Positions 1 through 9,607 are shown, numbered from the stretch's first letter. The stretch is DNA of 64,000 nucleotides from Fibrivirga algicola (GCF_011742925.1 NZ_WAEL01000002.1:1-64000), one strand, 5' to 3'. Numbers and translations: made by a program. The notes: generated by a model from the sequence alone, not told the origin.

Positions 1-984
1 ATTACCTGTGTTTCCTAATATAGCTGGCAACCCGTTGATCAAGTCGTTAGTGGTAACAGCTGGAATGGCTGTTCCGCCCGTACCTGCTGAGGCTAGGCCT
101 GCATCGTTGTTGGCAATGCTACTTGGGTTTACAGTAACCGTTATAAGGGCCGTTTCACAGGAAGGAGAGGTGGCTACGTTGCAAAGCTGGTAGACTGCTG
201 TGTACGTACCAGGAGCGGTGGTAGGTGCAACCGTCACGGCCCCTGTCGTGGTATTCAGCGTAATACCAGCCGGGTAGCTCCCCACAACGGCAATGGTTGC
301 GTTACCACCACTACCCAGTACAACCGGTTGGCCCCCAATCAGGTCATTTGCCGTAACGTCAGCTACAGCCGTACTGCTAAATCCAGCAGCAACTACGCCG
401 TTATCGGGCAGTGGCGTTGGGCACGGAGTGGTCACTACTGTTATAGGAGCCGTTGTGTTGCCGTAGCAATTGCCGGCCACGTCGTAATAAGCCGCATAGT
501 AAGTACCCGTGGTAACCGACGTCGGATTTGATACCTGGTTTGCCTGACTGGCAGGGGTTCCCGTATGCCAGGTGATCAGTGTGCCAGTAGAGGGAGCACT
601 GTATAACAGGGCCGTTAAATCGACAGTGTTTGATGGACAAACATTGTTGATTGGTGCACACGGTATAATGCTGACCGTCAGTGGCTCTGATGTTGCACTA
701 TAACAATTGCCCGCTATATCGTAATAGGCCGCATAATATACGCCTGCCACCACCGTGGTTGGATTAAGTACTTTGTTTGCCAGTGATGCCGGGGTTCCCG
801 TATGCCAGGTGATCTGCGCACCGGGGGGCGGTGTGTCTGCCTGATGGGTGGTCAAGTCGACCGTTGTAGCAGGGCACACGTTACTGGCCGTTAACTGTGC
901 ATACGCGTAGCTATTTCCTAACAGAGCTACAAGAAGTAGTCTGATCAGGAAAGCTACAGTACCGTTTTTGGTATACCTGTTCAT
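1..984 (-). CDS. Secreted repeat-containing surface protein (3' end outside window)
   Basis: An open minus-strand frame runs from an ATG at 984 to the left edge: 328 codons with no stop, so the C-terminus lies outside. It starts MNRYTKNGTVAFLIRLLLVA and has a signal peptide ending near YAYAQ (residue ~30). Two tandem units of about 75 residues follow (~33-105 and ~110-185), each with VCPs.TVDLT, ITWHTGTPAS and YYAAYYD.AGNCY. After these come Ig/cadherin-like segments with the repeated phrase V..NDLI.G.P..LG. This composition is typical of large Bacteroidota adhesins or gliding-associated surface proteins; a T9SS C-terminal domain would be expected beyond the window but is not visible. It lies downstream of another repeat-rich surface gene on the same strand. 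The function as an adhesin is inferred. Confidence 0.8.
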   Translation of the reverse strand, partial: MNRYTKNGTVAFLIRLLLVALLGNSYAYAQLTASNVCPATTVDLTTHQADTPPPGAQITWHTGTPASLANKVLNPTTVVAGVYYAAYYDIAGNCYSATSEPLTVSIIPCAPINNVCPSNTVDLTALLYSAPSTGTLITWHTGTPASQANQVSNPTSVTTGTYYAAYYDVAGNCYGNTTAPITVVTTPCPTPLPDNGVVAAGFSSTAVADVTANDLIGGQPVVLGSGGNATIAVVGSYPAGITLNTTTGAVTVAPTTAPGTYTAVYQLCNVATSPSCETALITVTVNPSSIANNDAGLASAGTGGTAIPAVTTNDLINGLPAILGNTGN

Positions 985-1100
985 GTAACGCTCGTTCTGT
1001 TTTTGAATACCGAATCAAAGGCCGGGATTGCGATGGATAGTTCGGTCAGGGACAACCAATAGCCGCCTGTTACCGATGCGTGTAATAGGATATCACTAGG

Positions 1101-1140
1101 CGCTCGGTGTTTATAGATAGATAGCTATAAACACCGAGCG
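1101..1140 (-). terminator. Perfect 16-bp hairpin directly after a stop codon
   Basis: CGCTCGGTGTTTATAG (1101-1116) is repeated inverted at 1125-1140 around the 8-nt loop ATAGATAG. It lies 5 bp beyond the stop codon of the minus-strand gene ending at 1146. There is no T-run, so it may act as a transcript-end stem or RNA stabiliser rather than a classical intrinsic terminator. Confidence 0.6.
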
Positions 1141-1145
1141 TACAG

Positions 1146-4100
1146 CTATTTAAGTGTCGGAATGGCGGATCCGACGGCACAGGCTACAGCCGTGTTCACC
1201 GTCATTGTCGCCGAGTTGTTAGCCGTGATGATGTCTCCGGTTGTGGCCACAAGGCCACTAAACGTTGGGGTTGTTCCGAGGGCGGCACTGAGCGGTGTTA
1301 CCGGTATCCCGAACGTCAGGCTCGCCGCATTGGCAATAGGCCCTGCGCTGGTGCAGGTTATTGTACCTCCACTTGTTGAGCAGCCAAATCCATTGTTGGT
1401 GAACGTGGCGGGGGCCGTTACACTAGCCGGAATTGTGAGCGTAACGGTGATCGGGCCAGTGGTTGGGATAGTACCAACGTTACTCACACTCACCGGAATT
1501 GTACTGGTCTGGGCCACGACAAGTGCAGGCGACGGCTGACCAATCGATACGGCCAGATCAGGAGCGCCGGTTACAAGGGCCGTGCTAGTACCTGTATTGT
1601 TGGTCACGCTGATTTCCTGCGTGGTCATCACTGTGTTGGTAAAGCTCAGAGTCGTACCAACTGTAGCCAGCGGGGGCGTGATAGGCACGGCAAATGTGGT
1701 ACTGCTCCCATTAGCCAGTATAGCCGAACTGGTGCAGGAAACGCTGGTGCCCGTTGTAGTACACCCAAACCCGTTGCTGGTGAATGTAGCGGGAGCTGTT
1801 ACACTGGCCGGAAGCGTCAGCGTAGTAGTGATTGGGCCGGTAGTAGCCGCCGAGCCAATGTTACTTACGCTGATGGGCAGGCTGCTGGTTTGCGCGCCAA
1901 TCAAGGTTGGCACGGGGATTCCAATTGACGTAGTCAGATCGGCCAAACCAATAACCGCAACTATAGGCGCGCAAGTCCCGGTAGCATCAACTGAACTCAC
2001 CGTTAGGTTACGGGTACCAATGACTCCAGATCCGTCATACGCAATCGGAATAGACAGCGTGGTTTGACCGGCAATCAGAATGGCTGTTACGGATGCTGGC
2101 ACCGAACTAATACCCGAACCACTCACCGACGTGATGGTAATGGCTCCGTCGATGCTCGTTGTGATCGGTATAGTTAGTACGCCCGATGACGGAATACCCA
2201 CTACAAACTGCCCGGAGAAGGTGGCCAACGCGCAGTTGCCGTAGGTGAAGGCACCTCGCTTTACTCGCCACAGCACCTCCGTTCCGTTATTCGGATAAAA
2301 AGTTAACGGATTGGTGATACCTGCATTGACCGGTCCAAACAAGTTATCATTAGTGTCCGGTGAGTTATCCAGACCATCTTTATCGTCATCGGCATTCGCC
2401 AGGGTTATGCCTGCTTCAACGGTGTCAGTTCGGGTGTCATTGTCACTATCCAAGTCCAGGTAATCGGCTGTATCGGTGCCATCGGTATTTACTGGAATTA
2501 GCCCATTGGTCGCTGTGTAAGAAGTCAATAAGCCTGCTGCATCGACAGCCGTACCCGGCGCAATGTAACCAGCGGTTGTCTGTGCTTCAATATTATCGGG
2601 GATACCATCACCGTCTGAGTCTAAATCGAGGGCATTAGAAATACCGTCCCCATCAGAGTCCACAAATACGCCTCCCTCTGTATCGTCTAATATGCCATCA
2701 TTATCATCATCTGTATCAATGGCATTGGCAACGCCATCGCCGTCGGTATCAAGCACTGGCGTACATGTGCTCGCTATAAATACGATACCACCCTCGCCAT
2801 CGAAAGGAAAGTTGGCGGTACCGGAACTGCTACCAACCTTAGCATAAGTCACTTCGAATGAAGAAACACCCACATAAGCAAGTGCCACGGTGAAGGCAGG
2901 GTCGACCCCATCAATACCTACCTGATTAAGCGTACCCTGAAATTTGATCGTCGGCGATGCCGAACTAGAGATAACAGACGTGTTGGTCGGGCTGCTTAGC
3001 TTGTACGAGTACAGATCACTCTTGTTAACAATTATTGATTCGAGCGTTGTGCTATTCAACGTGACATCGTTATCAATATCACCAACTGTGAATGCGCCTT
3101 GAAAAGGTACAGGTAAGTTTGTGCCAGTCTTCACTACGGACCAGCGTACTGTCGAAGTTAGCCCGGCTGGGGCAGTTGAAGCACCGGAAATGGCGTATCT
3201 GGCAAGAAAAGCGCCGGACGTACTCGAAAAGTTATCGAAACGGGGGAACGTGGCATCGGCTGTACCCGAGTAAGTGATTACTTCACCTATCACATCGACC
3301 GCTACACCGCCAATGCTTGCCACGTTAACGTATCTGCCTTTACGGCCAACGCCTTGCCCCGTGATAGTTGGAGCTGTTGCAAACGAGAATTTTGTAAATC
3401 CGTTCTGCCCCGGAACCGGACAGGCGGCTACTTTAATGCCCACTGTGGCCGACGCGGTGGTGGTACAGCCATTGGCATCAGTTACGGTAACTGAATATGT
3501 ACCGGGTAAGACATTAGTCAGGTTGGCAGTGGTAGCGCCGTTGCTCCAGAGATAAGTAAAGGGAGCGCGCCCGCCTGTAACGGCCAGTGCCACCGACCCA
3601 TCAGCGGTTGTTAATCCGCTGGCGCTCGTTGCCGTGGCGGTAGCGCCCAGGGTTTTATATTGTACGAACGGGTAATAAACAGGCAAGCTGGTCAACAGAC
3701 TGATCAGCGAGCTAACCCTGATTTGTACCTCGTCGAAGTTTTTGGTAGTTACGAAGCCTAATGTCCGCCGACCCGATCCCGATAGCAGGACCAAATCCAG
3801 CAGCGACGATGAATTCGAACGTTCCTGTTCTATTCCGTTCAGGTACGTAACGATGGTCACCGATCCTAATAGGTTAGCTCCCAACCCACTGCTGCCATCT
3901 ACTACATAACCAGCGGTAGCACCGGCACCAAATACAACTGTGCCACCAGCATCTACCGAAATCTCGCCTCCACTGGCAAGTGTCAGTGTTGTGTTGATCG
4001 AGGCAAAGTTGTTCAGGTCGGCGTCGATAACCCGGCCTTCGTTGGTTACATTTCCGGCTCCAATACCCAGGAAGCCACCCGTACCGCCTGTCCGGCTGTT

Positions 4101-4322
4101 GACAATGAACGCCCCACTGTAGTTATTGGTCGTTAAGGTACGGTAATTGCAGGGTAGCGTTTGGGCATTCGTTTGGGCGGTACTCAGCAGACCAAAGAGT
4201 AATGCCCAAACTAATACAATCGGCCGCATACCCACCAAAAAGTATGTTTTTACATAGTACAGCACAGGCCTTAACAGCTGGTAATAAATAGAGCTGTAAA
4301 CAGACGATAGTAATCTATTCAT
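1146..4322 (-). CDS. Secreted SprB/TSP3/DUF11-repeat surface protein
   Basis: About 1058 residues from ATG 4322. An in-frame ATG at 4229 gives a cleaner signal peptide ([20 protein letters not shown]) and may be the true start; the frame stays open to 4613 but that part does not look like protein. Order of domains: signal peptide; a beta-rich region; a SprB-like repeat near residues 235-290 ([28 protein letters not shown]); thrombospondin type-3 calcium-binding Asp repeats near 520-650 ([19 protein letters not shown]); two DUF11 units near 795-915 and 920-1055. The protein ends abruptly after the second DUF11 unit ([14 protein letters not shown]) with no recognisable T9SS sorting domain. Role in adhesion or cell-surface structure is inferred from the family; ligand unknown. 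Confidence 0.85.
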   Translation of the reverse strand: MNRLLSSVYSSIYYQLLRPVLYYVKTYFLVGMRPIVLVWALLFGLLSTAQTNAQTLPCNYRTLTTNNYSGAFIVNSRTGGTGGFLGIGAGNVTNEGRVIDADLNNFASINTTLTLASGGEISVDAGGTVVFGAGATAGYVVDGSSGLGANLLGSVTIVTYLNGIEQERSNSSSLLDLVLLSGSGRRTLGFVTTKNFDEVQIRVSSLISLLTSLPVYYPFVQYKTLGATATATSASGLTTADGSVALAVTGGRAPFTYLWSNGATTANLTNVLPGTYSVTVTDANGCTTTASATVGIKVAACPVPGQNGFTKFSFATAPTITGQGVGRKGRYVNVASIGGVAVDVIGEVITYSGTADATFPRFDNFSSTSGAFLARYAISGASTAPAGLTSTVRWSVVKTGTNLPVPFQGAFTVGDIDNDVTLNSTTLESIIVNKSDLYSYKLSSPTNTSVISSSASPTIKFQGTLNQVGIDGVDPAFTVALAYVGVSSFEVTYAKVGSSSGTANFPFDGEGGIVFIASTCTPVLDTDGDGVANAIDTDDDNDGILDDTEGGVFVDSDGDGISNALDLDSDGDGIPDNIEAQTTAGYIAPGTAVDAAGLLTSYTATNGLIPVNTDGTDTADYLDLDSDNDTRTDTVEAGITLANADDDKDGLDNSPDTNDNLFGPVNAGITNPLTFYPNNGTEVLWRVKRGAFTYGNCALATFSGQFVVGIPSSGVLTIPITTSIDGAITITSVSGSGISSVPASVTAILIAGQTTLSIPIAYDGSGVIGTRNLTVSSVDATGTCAPIVAVIGLADLTTSIGIPVPTLIGAQTSSLPISVSNIGSAATTGPITTTLTLPASVTAPATFTSNGFGCTTTGTSVSCTSSAILANGSSTTFAVPITPPLATVGTTLSFTNTVMTTQEISVTNNTGTSTALVTGAPDLAVSIGQPSPALVVAQTSTIPVSVSNVGTIPTTGPITVTLTIPASVTAPATFTNNGFGCSTSGGTITCTSAGPIANAASLTFGIPVTPLSAALGTTPTFSGLVATTGDIITANNSATMTVNTAVACAVGSAIPTLK
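1381..1860. repeat. Internal DNA repeat encoding two DUF11 units
   Basis: The stretch around 1381-1470 closely matches the stretch around 1741-1830; both encode FGC, followed upstream by [14 protein letters not shown]. The protein repeat is thus visible as near-identical DNA, which points to recent duplication or gene conversion inside the gene. Confidence 0.6.
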
Positions 4323-4619
4323 AGTGATACACGCTGGTGATTGTATGGTAATGGAGCAATAGTCAGGTGAACGGGTATGCAGACAAAGCCAGCCAGACAT
4401 GGCATAGTCTGACCAGTAGAGCAACTCGTAGTTGTTCACCACCAAAGCGAAAGCACATAAAAGAGGACGACTGGGCAATTCGAGCAGTGACCACCTCGTT
4501 ACTGGTAAGTCACAACGATGAACCAGACGACATACCCGGCCACAGGCTACTGCCAGTGACATCATCGGGCCTACAGCACGTGTGATTCGTGCTACGTTGG
4601 GGAGCAATTGCACCCACGG

Positions 4620-4735
4620 GAGAGAAGAAGAGAGGAAAGAGCCGTCCGAAAGGACACTAAGATACCGGTCAGTACCCTCGGGTGTTGGCTTAATTCCGGA
4701 TAGCCCGCAGCGCCAACTGCGGGCTTATCTTTTTT
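4620..4735 (+). ncRNA. Candidate small RNA ending in an orphan intrinsic terminator
   Basis: A plus-strand intrinsic terminator (stem AGCCCGCAG 4702-4710, loop CGCCAA, stem CTGCGGGCT 4717-4725, T-rich tail to 4735) has no plus-strand gene before it. The sequence just upstream can fold locally: GTCC-GAAA-GGAC at 4644-4655 is a stem with a GNRA tetraloop, and CCGG at 4665-4668 can pair with CCGG at 4696-4699. This suggests a transcript of roughly 100 nt. I do not recognise its family; it is not tmRNA, SRP RNA or RNase P RNA as far as I can see. The 5' end is a guess. Confidence 0.35.
4702..4735 (+). terminator. Intrinsic terminator without an upstream gene
   Basis: A 9-bp GC-rich stem with a 6-nt loop is followed by TATCTTTTTT. 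The T-run is only on the plus-strand side, so it is directional and does not serve the minus-strand gene. Confidence 0.7.
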
Positions 4736-5100
4736 AACCAGTTACTCACCTGCAACCAAGAGTAGTACCACTTACCGGCAGCGATCATAGAATCACCCTG
4801 GTTCAGCTTGTGCTACTCCAGACATTTAACTCACTGTTACAATTTCCGTATAGCAACAAACTTTCCAGTGTGCATTAACCCAGCCATTACAGGCAGCATA
4901 GTACTATGTATGGCAGCTATAACTTGTTGTAAGCGCTTTTTTTGTGGATCAAAAAACCATAAACAGGGTTTCGGAATAAATCTTTCACCAACTTGGCCTC
5001 AAAATCACATGAACTGAAGCTATAACTACACAAAACTCTATTTTAACCTATTAAGAATACACGATAGAAAAATAGTATTAACTTATAAGGTACATTTTAC

Positions 5101-5108
5101 TAATTTTG
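5101..5108 (+). promoter_or_regulatory. Candidate Bacteroidota -7 box for the kinase/regulator pair
   Basis: TAATTTTG matches TAnnTTTG exactly. No clear TTG -33 element is seen at the usual distance. It would leave a leader of about 120 nt before the kinase start. Confidence 0.35.
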
Positions 5109-5233
5109 GCAAGAATAATGCTGGGAACTTGAGTACTTACCTGCTCAGCGTCGTTGCAGCATAGTCGCAACCTTCCCTACTCGTCAACCGACCTACCTAG
5201 TCAACTAACCAGACCAGCAGCGAACCACCAGCC

Positions 5234-6244
5234 GTGCTTAAGAACGTAACCGTTACCGATCACTGGCAACACCGGCCTGCGCTATTGGCTTCACTGAGTC
5301 TGGTTCTTGTAGTAGCTACCGGCCAAGCTGTGGTGTGGTACTGGGGGCTTTCTGGCAGTCGCCTGGCGGCTTTCTGGGCTATCGGGGTAACTGTCCTCCT
5401 TACTGGTATTATTGCTCAACAGCGATACAACCAAAACCAGTTGGAAATTCGTCTCCGAGAAAGTGAGGCCGAAAAAGCCCGTCTGGCAGCCAGCATAGCG
5501 CACCTTTTAAGCACCCAGCGGGCTGAAATTGACAGGTCGATTGCTCAGGAAACCGCCACTATCAATGCGGCTAATCAAACCAAACTCAGGCTGTTTTCAC
5601 TATTAAGCCATGACTTGCGCAGCCCGATAGCCTCTATCATTGATTCTCTGACGTTATTGGAGCACCATTCATTAAGTCAGGCAGAATTTACAATGTTGGC
5701 TCAGCAACTCAGCCAATCGACACAAAAGCTGTATAAAAACCTGGAGAACCTACTGGCGTGGTCGTTGACGCAGCTAAACGAGATTTCGACCCATCCCGAG
5801 TTGGTCAATGCCCGGGAATTAGCCGACGATGTGGTGGAGCTATCCAGTCACAGGGCTTCACAAAAGCAAATTAACCTGACGAATTCCCTATCCGGCTCGT
5901 TGCACCTGCTGGTTGATGAACATCAATACAAAATGGTGCTTTGTAACCTGATCGACAATGCGCTGAAATACACACCTGCCGGTGGTCAGGTTACGATCTG
6001 GGGCGGTACGCAGGCAAGCTGGGCGACTATCTGCGTTCAGGATACTGGCATTGGCATTACGCCAGACCGGCTGGCTGCGCTGTTTACGCAGGCTGTGCCA
6101 TCACCGGGTCTCCATGGCGAGCGGGGCATGGGACTGGGACTTCAACTTTGTTCTGAGTTGGTCAGTCGGAATGGGGGGCATCTTTCCGTAAGCAGCCAAC
6201 CCGATACCGGCACAATCTTTCAGATTAAATTACCGCTGAGTTAG
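5234..6244 (+). CDS. Membrane sensor histidine kinase (HisKA/HATPase)
   Basis: 336 residues from a GTG start. Two membrane helices (~15-37 and 44-62) with almost no periplasmic loop are followed by a coiled coil (~65-115) and a HisKA domain with the H-box LLSHDLRSPIAS (His126). The HATPase domain has an N-box NLIDNALKYTP (Asn242), G1 DTGIGI (270-275) and G2 GERGMGLGL (295-303), so all catalytic motifs are present. It autophosphorylates and should pass phosphate to the LytTR regulator encoded 78 bp downstream. Lack of a large external domain suggests it senses through the membrane or a partner. Start choice: no better ATG lies before the first helix. Confidence 0.92.
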   Translation: MLKNVTVTDHWQHRPALLASLSLVLVVATGQAVVWYWGLSGSRLAAFWAIGVTVLLTGIIAQQRYNQNQLEIRLRESEAEKARLAASIAHLLSTQRAEIDRSIAQETATINAANQTKLRLFSLLSHDLRSPIASIIDSLTLLEHHSLSQAEFTMLAQQLSQSTQKLYKNLENLLAWSLTQLNEISTHPELVNARELADDVVELSSHRASQKQINLTNSLSGSLHLLVDEHQYKMVLCNLIDNALKYTPAGGQVTIWGGTQASWATICVQDTGIGITPDRLAALFTQAVPSPGLHGERGMGLGLQLCSELVSRNGGHLSVSSQPDTGTIFQIKLPLS

Positions 6245-6322
6245 TAGTTTGCCACTTTAAGCATAGCCCGCCTACCAATTACGACTTATCCAATTATACA
6301 TCACCTATCCCGCTAATCAACC

Positions 6323-7018
6323 ATGCACGCTTTCCGATGCCTGATCATCGAAGATTCAGAGCCTGCGTCGAGGCTTCTAATCGAATATTTGACTGAGCTT
6401 TCCCTCTTCAGTCAACTCACTCCCTGCCTGACCCTATCTGACGCTATCACTACCCTGCTGCGGGAGCGCTACGATCTGATATTTCTGGACGTAGAATTGA
6501 ACAGCCAAAACGGACTTGATTTACTCTCAGCGATCGACGATCTTCCACCAGTTATCGTGATGAGTGCCCATGACAAATATGCCATTCCCTGCTTTGATCT
6601 CAATGTAGCCGACTACCTGCAGAAGCCATTTGGCAAATTGCGGTTAATCCGGAGTATCGACCGGGCAATCGGCATTTCGGCCACCAAAGAGAATGTGGTA
6701 ACCAACGAGGCTATCTTCCTGAAGATAGGCCGACGACTGCAAAAATTCGACTTCACCCAAGTTGACTACATCGAAGCCTATGGTATCTATTCCAAAATTC
6801 ATTTCCAGGGCCGGTGCGACGTGGTCAACGAACCTATCATGACTCTTGGAAACCGGTTGCCCAAACACCTCTTTCGACGCGTACACAAATCGTATATCGT
6901 TAACCTGAGCCACATCACCAGCTATAACCAGAACAACTTCTTTATTGGTGAAGCTAAAATTCCGCTGGGTACGTCGTACCGGGAGCAACTGCCCAACCTT
7001 TATAATCTGGTAGGGTAA
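6323..7018 (+). CDS. LytTR-family response regulator
   Basis: 231 residues. The receiver (~1-118) shows the acidic pair ED at 10-11, phospho-acceptor Asp56 in LIFLDVEL, and Lys101 in LQKPFG. The LytTR DNA-binding domain spans ~125-230 (IFLKIGRRLQKFDF, VDYIEAYGIYSKIHF, FRRVHKSYIVNL, IPLGTSYREQL). It is the likely partner of the kinase just upstream and acts as a cytoplasmic transcription regulator; target genes cannot be deduced here. The kinase is of HisKA rather than LytS/YpdA type. It converges with hslU, with only 29 bp between the two stop codons. Confidence 0.95.
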   Translation: MHAFRCLIIEDSEPASRLLIEYLTELSLFSQLTPCLTLSDAITTLLRERYDLIFLDVELNSQNGLDLLSAIDDLPPVIVMSAHDKYAIPCFDLNVADYLQKPFGKLRLIRSIDRAIGISATKENVVTNEAIFLKIGRRLQKFDFTQVDYIEAYGIYSKIHFQGRCDVVNEPIMTLGNRLPKHLFRRVHKSYIVNLSHITSYNQNNFFIGEAKIPLGTSYREQLPNLYNLVG

Positions 7019-7047
7019 ACGGGCCGTTGCCCCCGATACGGGCATAG

Positions 7048-8460
7048 CTACAGAATATACTGGCTCAGATCGCGGTTCTTCACTAATCCCGACAGGCGTT
7101 CCTGCACCAGTTCACGGGTCACTTCAACGGTAGAGCCGGCCGGAATGCTATCGGGGATGTCAAACATAAACTCGTTGAGCAACTGGCTCAGCACCGTTTG
7201 CAAACGACGGGCACCAATGTTTTCTACCTCCGCATTGACCTCGAAAGCAATTTTAGCCATCTCCCGCATCGACTCGTCGGTGAAGTTCAGGATTACCCCT
7301 TCGGCCGCTAGCATCGCCTCATACTGCTTGGTCAGGGCGTTTTTGGGTTCGCGCAGAATCTGATAGAAATCATCTTCCGAGAGGCTCTGCAGCTCGACCC
7401 GGATAGGGAACCGGCCCTGTAATTCGGGGATCAGATCGGAAGGCTTCGACACGTGGAACGCACCCGCCGCCACAAACAGGATGTGGTCGGTTTGCACGAT
7501 ACCATATTTGGTATTCACCGATGAACCTTCAACGATCGGCAGCAGGTCGCGCTGAACTCCTTCGCGGCTTACGTCGGGACCACCCGAACCACCCGACCGA
7601 TTGGCGGCAATTTTGTCGATTTCGTCGATGAAGATGATACCGGTGTTCTGCGCTTTCTGGATAGCCTCTTCCTTCACCTCATCCATGTCGATGAGTTTGG
7701 CAGCCTCTTCGTCGAGCATGATCTTGCGGGCCTCGGCGATGGTCACTTTGCGTTTTTTGCCCTTTTTAGGCATCATTCCGCCAATCATCTCCTGAATATT
7801 CATCATCGACATCTCATCAATTGAGCCGCCCATAACCCCAATATTCGGCGTGGCATTCTGCTGTACGTCGATGTCGATCTTGCGGTCGTCGAGTTCACCT
7901 GACTGAATTTTCTGACGGAACCGTTCGCGGGTACGTTCGTTGAGTTCGGCATCAGAGTCGGGCAGACCATCGTTGTTCTGATCGCTTTTCTCGTTGTTGA
8001 AGCCGACCAGGTTCCCCCCGGTCACCCCTTTCACCGGCGGAATCAGAATATCGAGAATCAGGTCTTCAACAATCTGCTGCGCCCGGATCTTGACGGCCTC
8101 TTTCTTGGCCGCCCGCACCATGTTCACGGCTTGTTCAACCAGGTCGCGGACCATACTCTCAACGTCGCGGCCAACGTACCCGACCTCCGTAAACTTCGAG
8201 GCTTCGACCTTCACAAACGGGGCCTCGGCCAGTTTGGCCAGCCGACGGGCAATTTCGGTTTTACCCACGCCCGTCGCGCCGATCATCAGAATATTGTTGG
8301 GCGTAATTTCACGCTGCATGTCGGCCGGGGCGTTCATCCGCCGCCAGCGGTTGCGCAGGGCGATGGCCACGTTACGCTTGGCCTCATGCTGGCCGATAAT
8401 GTACTGGTTTAACTCGGCAACTATTTGCCGTGGTGTTAGATCACGAATGAGTTCAGACAT
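7048..8460 (-). CDS. hslU: ATP-dependent protease ATPase subunit HslU (ClpY)
   Basis: 470 residues, normal for the family. Starts MSELIRDLTPRQIVAELNQY. It has the Walker A motif GATGVGKTE (61-69), the pore-loop motif GYVGRD (94-99), a variable I-domain (~110-245), Walker B IIFIDE (275-280), the sensor region QGRFPIRVEL and a C-terminal tail ending LSQYIL, which in this family docks into HslV. It unfolds cytoplasmic substrates and feeds them to the HslV peptidase. No hslV lies next to it; the upstream gene is divergent and unrelated, so hslV must be elsewhere. Confidence 0.98.
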   Translation of the reverse strand: MSELIRDLTPRQIVAELNQYIIGQHEAKRNVAIALRNRWRRMNAPADMQREITPNNILMIGATGVGKTEIARRLAKLAEAPFVKVEASKFTEVGYVGRDVESMVRDLVEQAVNMVRAAKKEAVKIRAQQIVEDLILDILIPPVKGVTGGNLVGFNNEKSDQNNDGLPDSDAELNERTRERFRQKIQSGELDDRKIDIDVQQNATPNIGVMGGSIDEMSMMNIQEMIGGMMPKKGKKRKVTIAEARKIMLDEEAAKLIDMDEVKEEAIQKAQNTGIIFIDEIDKIAANRSGGSGGPDVSREGVQRDLLPIVEGSSVNTKYGIVQTDHILFVAAGAFHVSKPSDLIPELQGRFPIRVELQSLSEDDFYQILREPKNALTKQYEAMLAAEGVILNFTDESMREMAKIAFEVNAEVENIGARRLQTVLSQLLNEFMFDIPDSIPAGSTVEVTRELVQERLSGLVKNRDLSQYIL

Positions 8461-8658
8461 GAGTAATAAAGGGGCGGGAATTAACGGAGAGAAAGCGTCT
8501 CTCCGGTTATGGCTCTTGATGAACTAACAACTGAACCGGTAAAACATTCAGTTATCAATAAACAGTTATCAATTATCAGTTGTCACTACGTCCGTCAGCG
8601 AACGTACCTGAGCAACGCTGATAATTGATCATTGTTCACTGATAATTGATAATTAGCT
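8461..8658. repeat. Divergent intergenic region with AT-rich direct and inverted repeats
   Basis: A 7-bp hairpin (GGAGAGA 8486-8492 / TCTCTCC 8498-8504) sits in the hslU leader. Closer to the SRAP gene, AGTTATCAATTATCAGT (8564-8580) is inverted at 8638-8654 with one mismatch in 17, and TGATAATTGAT also occurs as a direct repeat at 8619-8629 and 8640-8650. One AACGTACC octamer is at 8601. Function unknown. Confidence 0.6.
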
Positions 8659-9411
8659 ATGTGCTTTCACACGTCTCTGGCGGCCGACGTACCTGCGCTC
8701 GAAGCCAGGTTTAAGGCCAGTATGCCCGCCGCCATTACGCTGGCGCCGGCCTTCCACATCAACGCGTATTCGTTTCCGGCCTACCCGATCATCACCCACC
8801 AGCAGCCTGACCAGTTTCGGGCCATCCGCTGGGGATTGATTCCGCACTGGGTGAAGTCAAAAGCGGATGCCGACAGGCTGCGGGTGCAGACAATCAATGC
8901 CCGCTCAGAAACGATCTACGAAAAGCCGTCGTACCGGCAGGCAGCCAAACGGGCGCAACGATGCATCATTCCTGTCACGGGTTTCTTTGAGTGGCATACC
9001 GACGCCAGCAACCCAAAAAAGCAGAAGTACCCGTTTTATCTCTCTACCGATCAGCCCATTACCAGCATTGCGGGCCTGTGGGACGAATGGCCCGATCCTG
9101 AGACCGGCGAAGTATACACCACGTTCTCACTGCTCACCACCGACGCCAACCCACTGCTGGCGGCCGTTCACAACGAGAAGAAGCGTATGCCCTGTGTGCT
9201 TACCCCCGACGCCGAGCGTGCCTGGCTGGACGACGATCTGACCGAGCGTGATGCTCTGGAATTGCTGGCAACAACGTACCCAGCCGAACACATGCACAGT
9301 TACTCAATCACGAAACGTATCACCTCACGAACTGAAGATACGAACGTACCTGAGGTACTAACCCCATTTAGCTACTCCGAATTGGCGGGTAAAAAGGAGT
9401 TGACAGCCTAG
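8659..9411 (+). CDS. SOS response-associated peptidase (SRAP; YedK/HMCES family)
   Basis: 250 residues. Proteins of this family form a covalent link with abasic sites in single-stranded DNA and so protect them. Key residues are all visible: Cys2 (exposed after Met removal), Asn80 and Arg82 in TINARSET, Glu111 in GFFEWH, His171 in HNEKKRMP, and the RWGLIPHWVK strand near 57-66. The start is fixed by the need for Cys at position 2. It stands alone, divergent from hslU; I see no convincing LexA box. Confidence 0.95.
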   Translation: MCFHTSLAADVPALEARFKASMPAAITLAPAFHINAYSFPAYPIITHQQPDQFRAIRWGLIPHWVKSKADADRLRVQTINARSETIYEKPSYRQAAKRAQRCIIPVTGFFEWHTDASNPKKQKYPFYLSTDQPITSIAGLWDEWPDPETGEVYTTFSLLTTDANPLLAAVHNEKKRMPCVLTPDAERAWLDDDLTERDALELLATTYPAEHMHSYSITKRITSRTEDTNVPEVLTPFSYSELAGKKELTA

Positions 9412-9474
9412 CCACAACCGGTTTTCCTGTCCCATTTTCAGGCTGTCACGCGTTCCGGCAATGTGTCGATTAAA

Positions 9475-9506
9475 TTGTTCGTCGGCACAAACCCGGTTTA
9501 CCTTTG
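9475..9506 (+). promoter_or_regulatory. Bacteroidota-type promoter for the outer-membrane receptor gene
   Basis: TTG at 9475-9477 and TACCTTTG at 9499-9506 are separated by 21 bp, close to the consensus TTG / TAnnTTTG of Bacteroidota housekeeping promoters. Transcription would begin near 9513, about 95 nt before the ATG at 9608. Confidence 0.55.
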
Positions 9507-9607
9507 CAGTTTAGTTCATTTCCGCGCAACGGATGAGCCGTTTTCACATCTATCTAGTTATGTGACTAACAGTCTATTGTCTGTTGTCGACAATACAACC
9601 AACTTTC

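Larger units (their letters stand above)
4323..5233. other. 900-bp intergenic region between divergent genes
   Basis: Apart from the candidate RNA and terminator at 4620-4735 and the -7 box at 5101, I see no credible gene here. Short open frames have cysteine- and histidine-rich, non-protein-like composition. The part after about 4900 is AT-rich, as expected for a promoter region. Confidence 0.5.

Noticed and set aside
1-4322. Repeats in the surface-protein genes as a CRISPR array
   Set aside because: Repeats are long, coding and imperfect; no spacer-repeat periodicity.
4361-4613. N-terminal extension of the repeat-rich surface protein to 4613
   Set aside because: The added residues are Cys/Arg-rich, not protein-like, and would place the signal peptide about 100 residues inside.
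4631-4660. GAGGAAAG as part of RNase P RNA
   Set aside because: The remaining conserved core (GTCCGGGC, CR-V region) is missing and the transcript would be too short.
4925-4945. TGTAAGCGCTTTT as a LacI-type operator
   Set aside because: Only one half-site fits; no LacI-family gene nearby.
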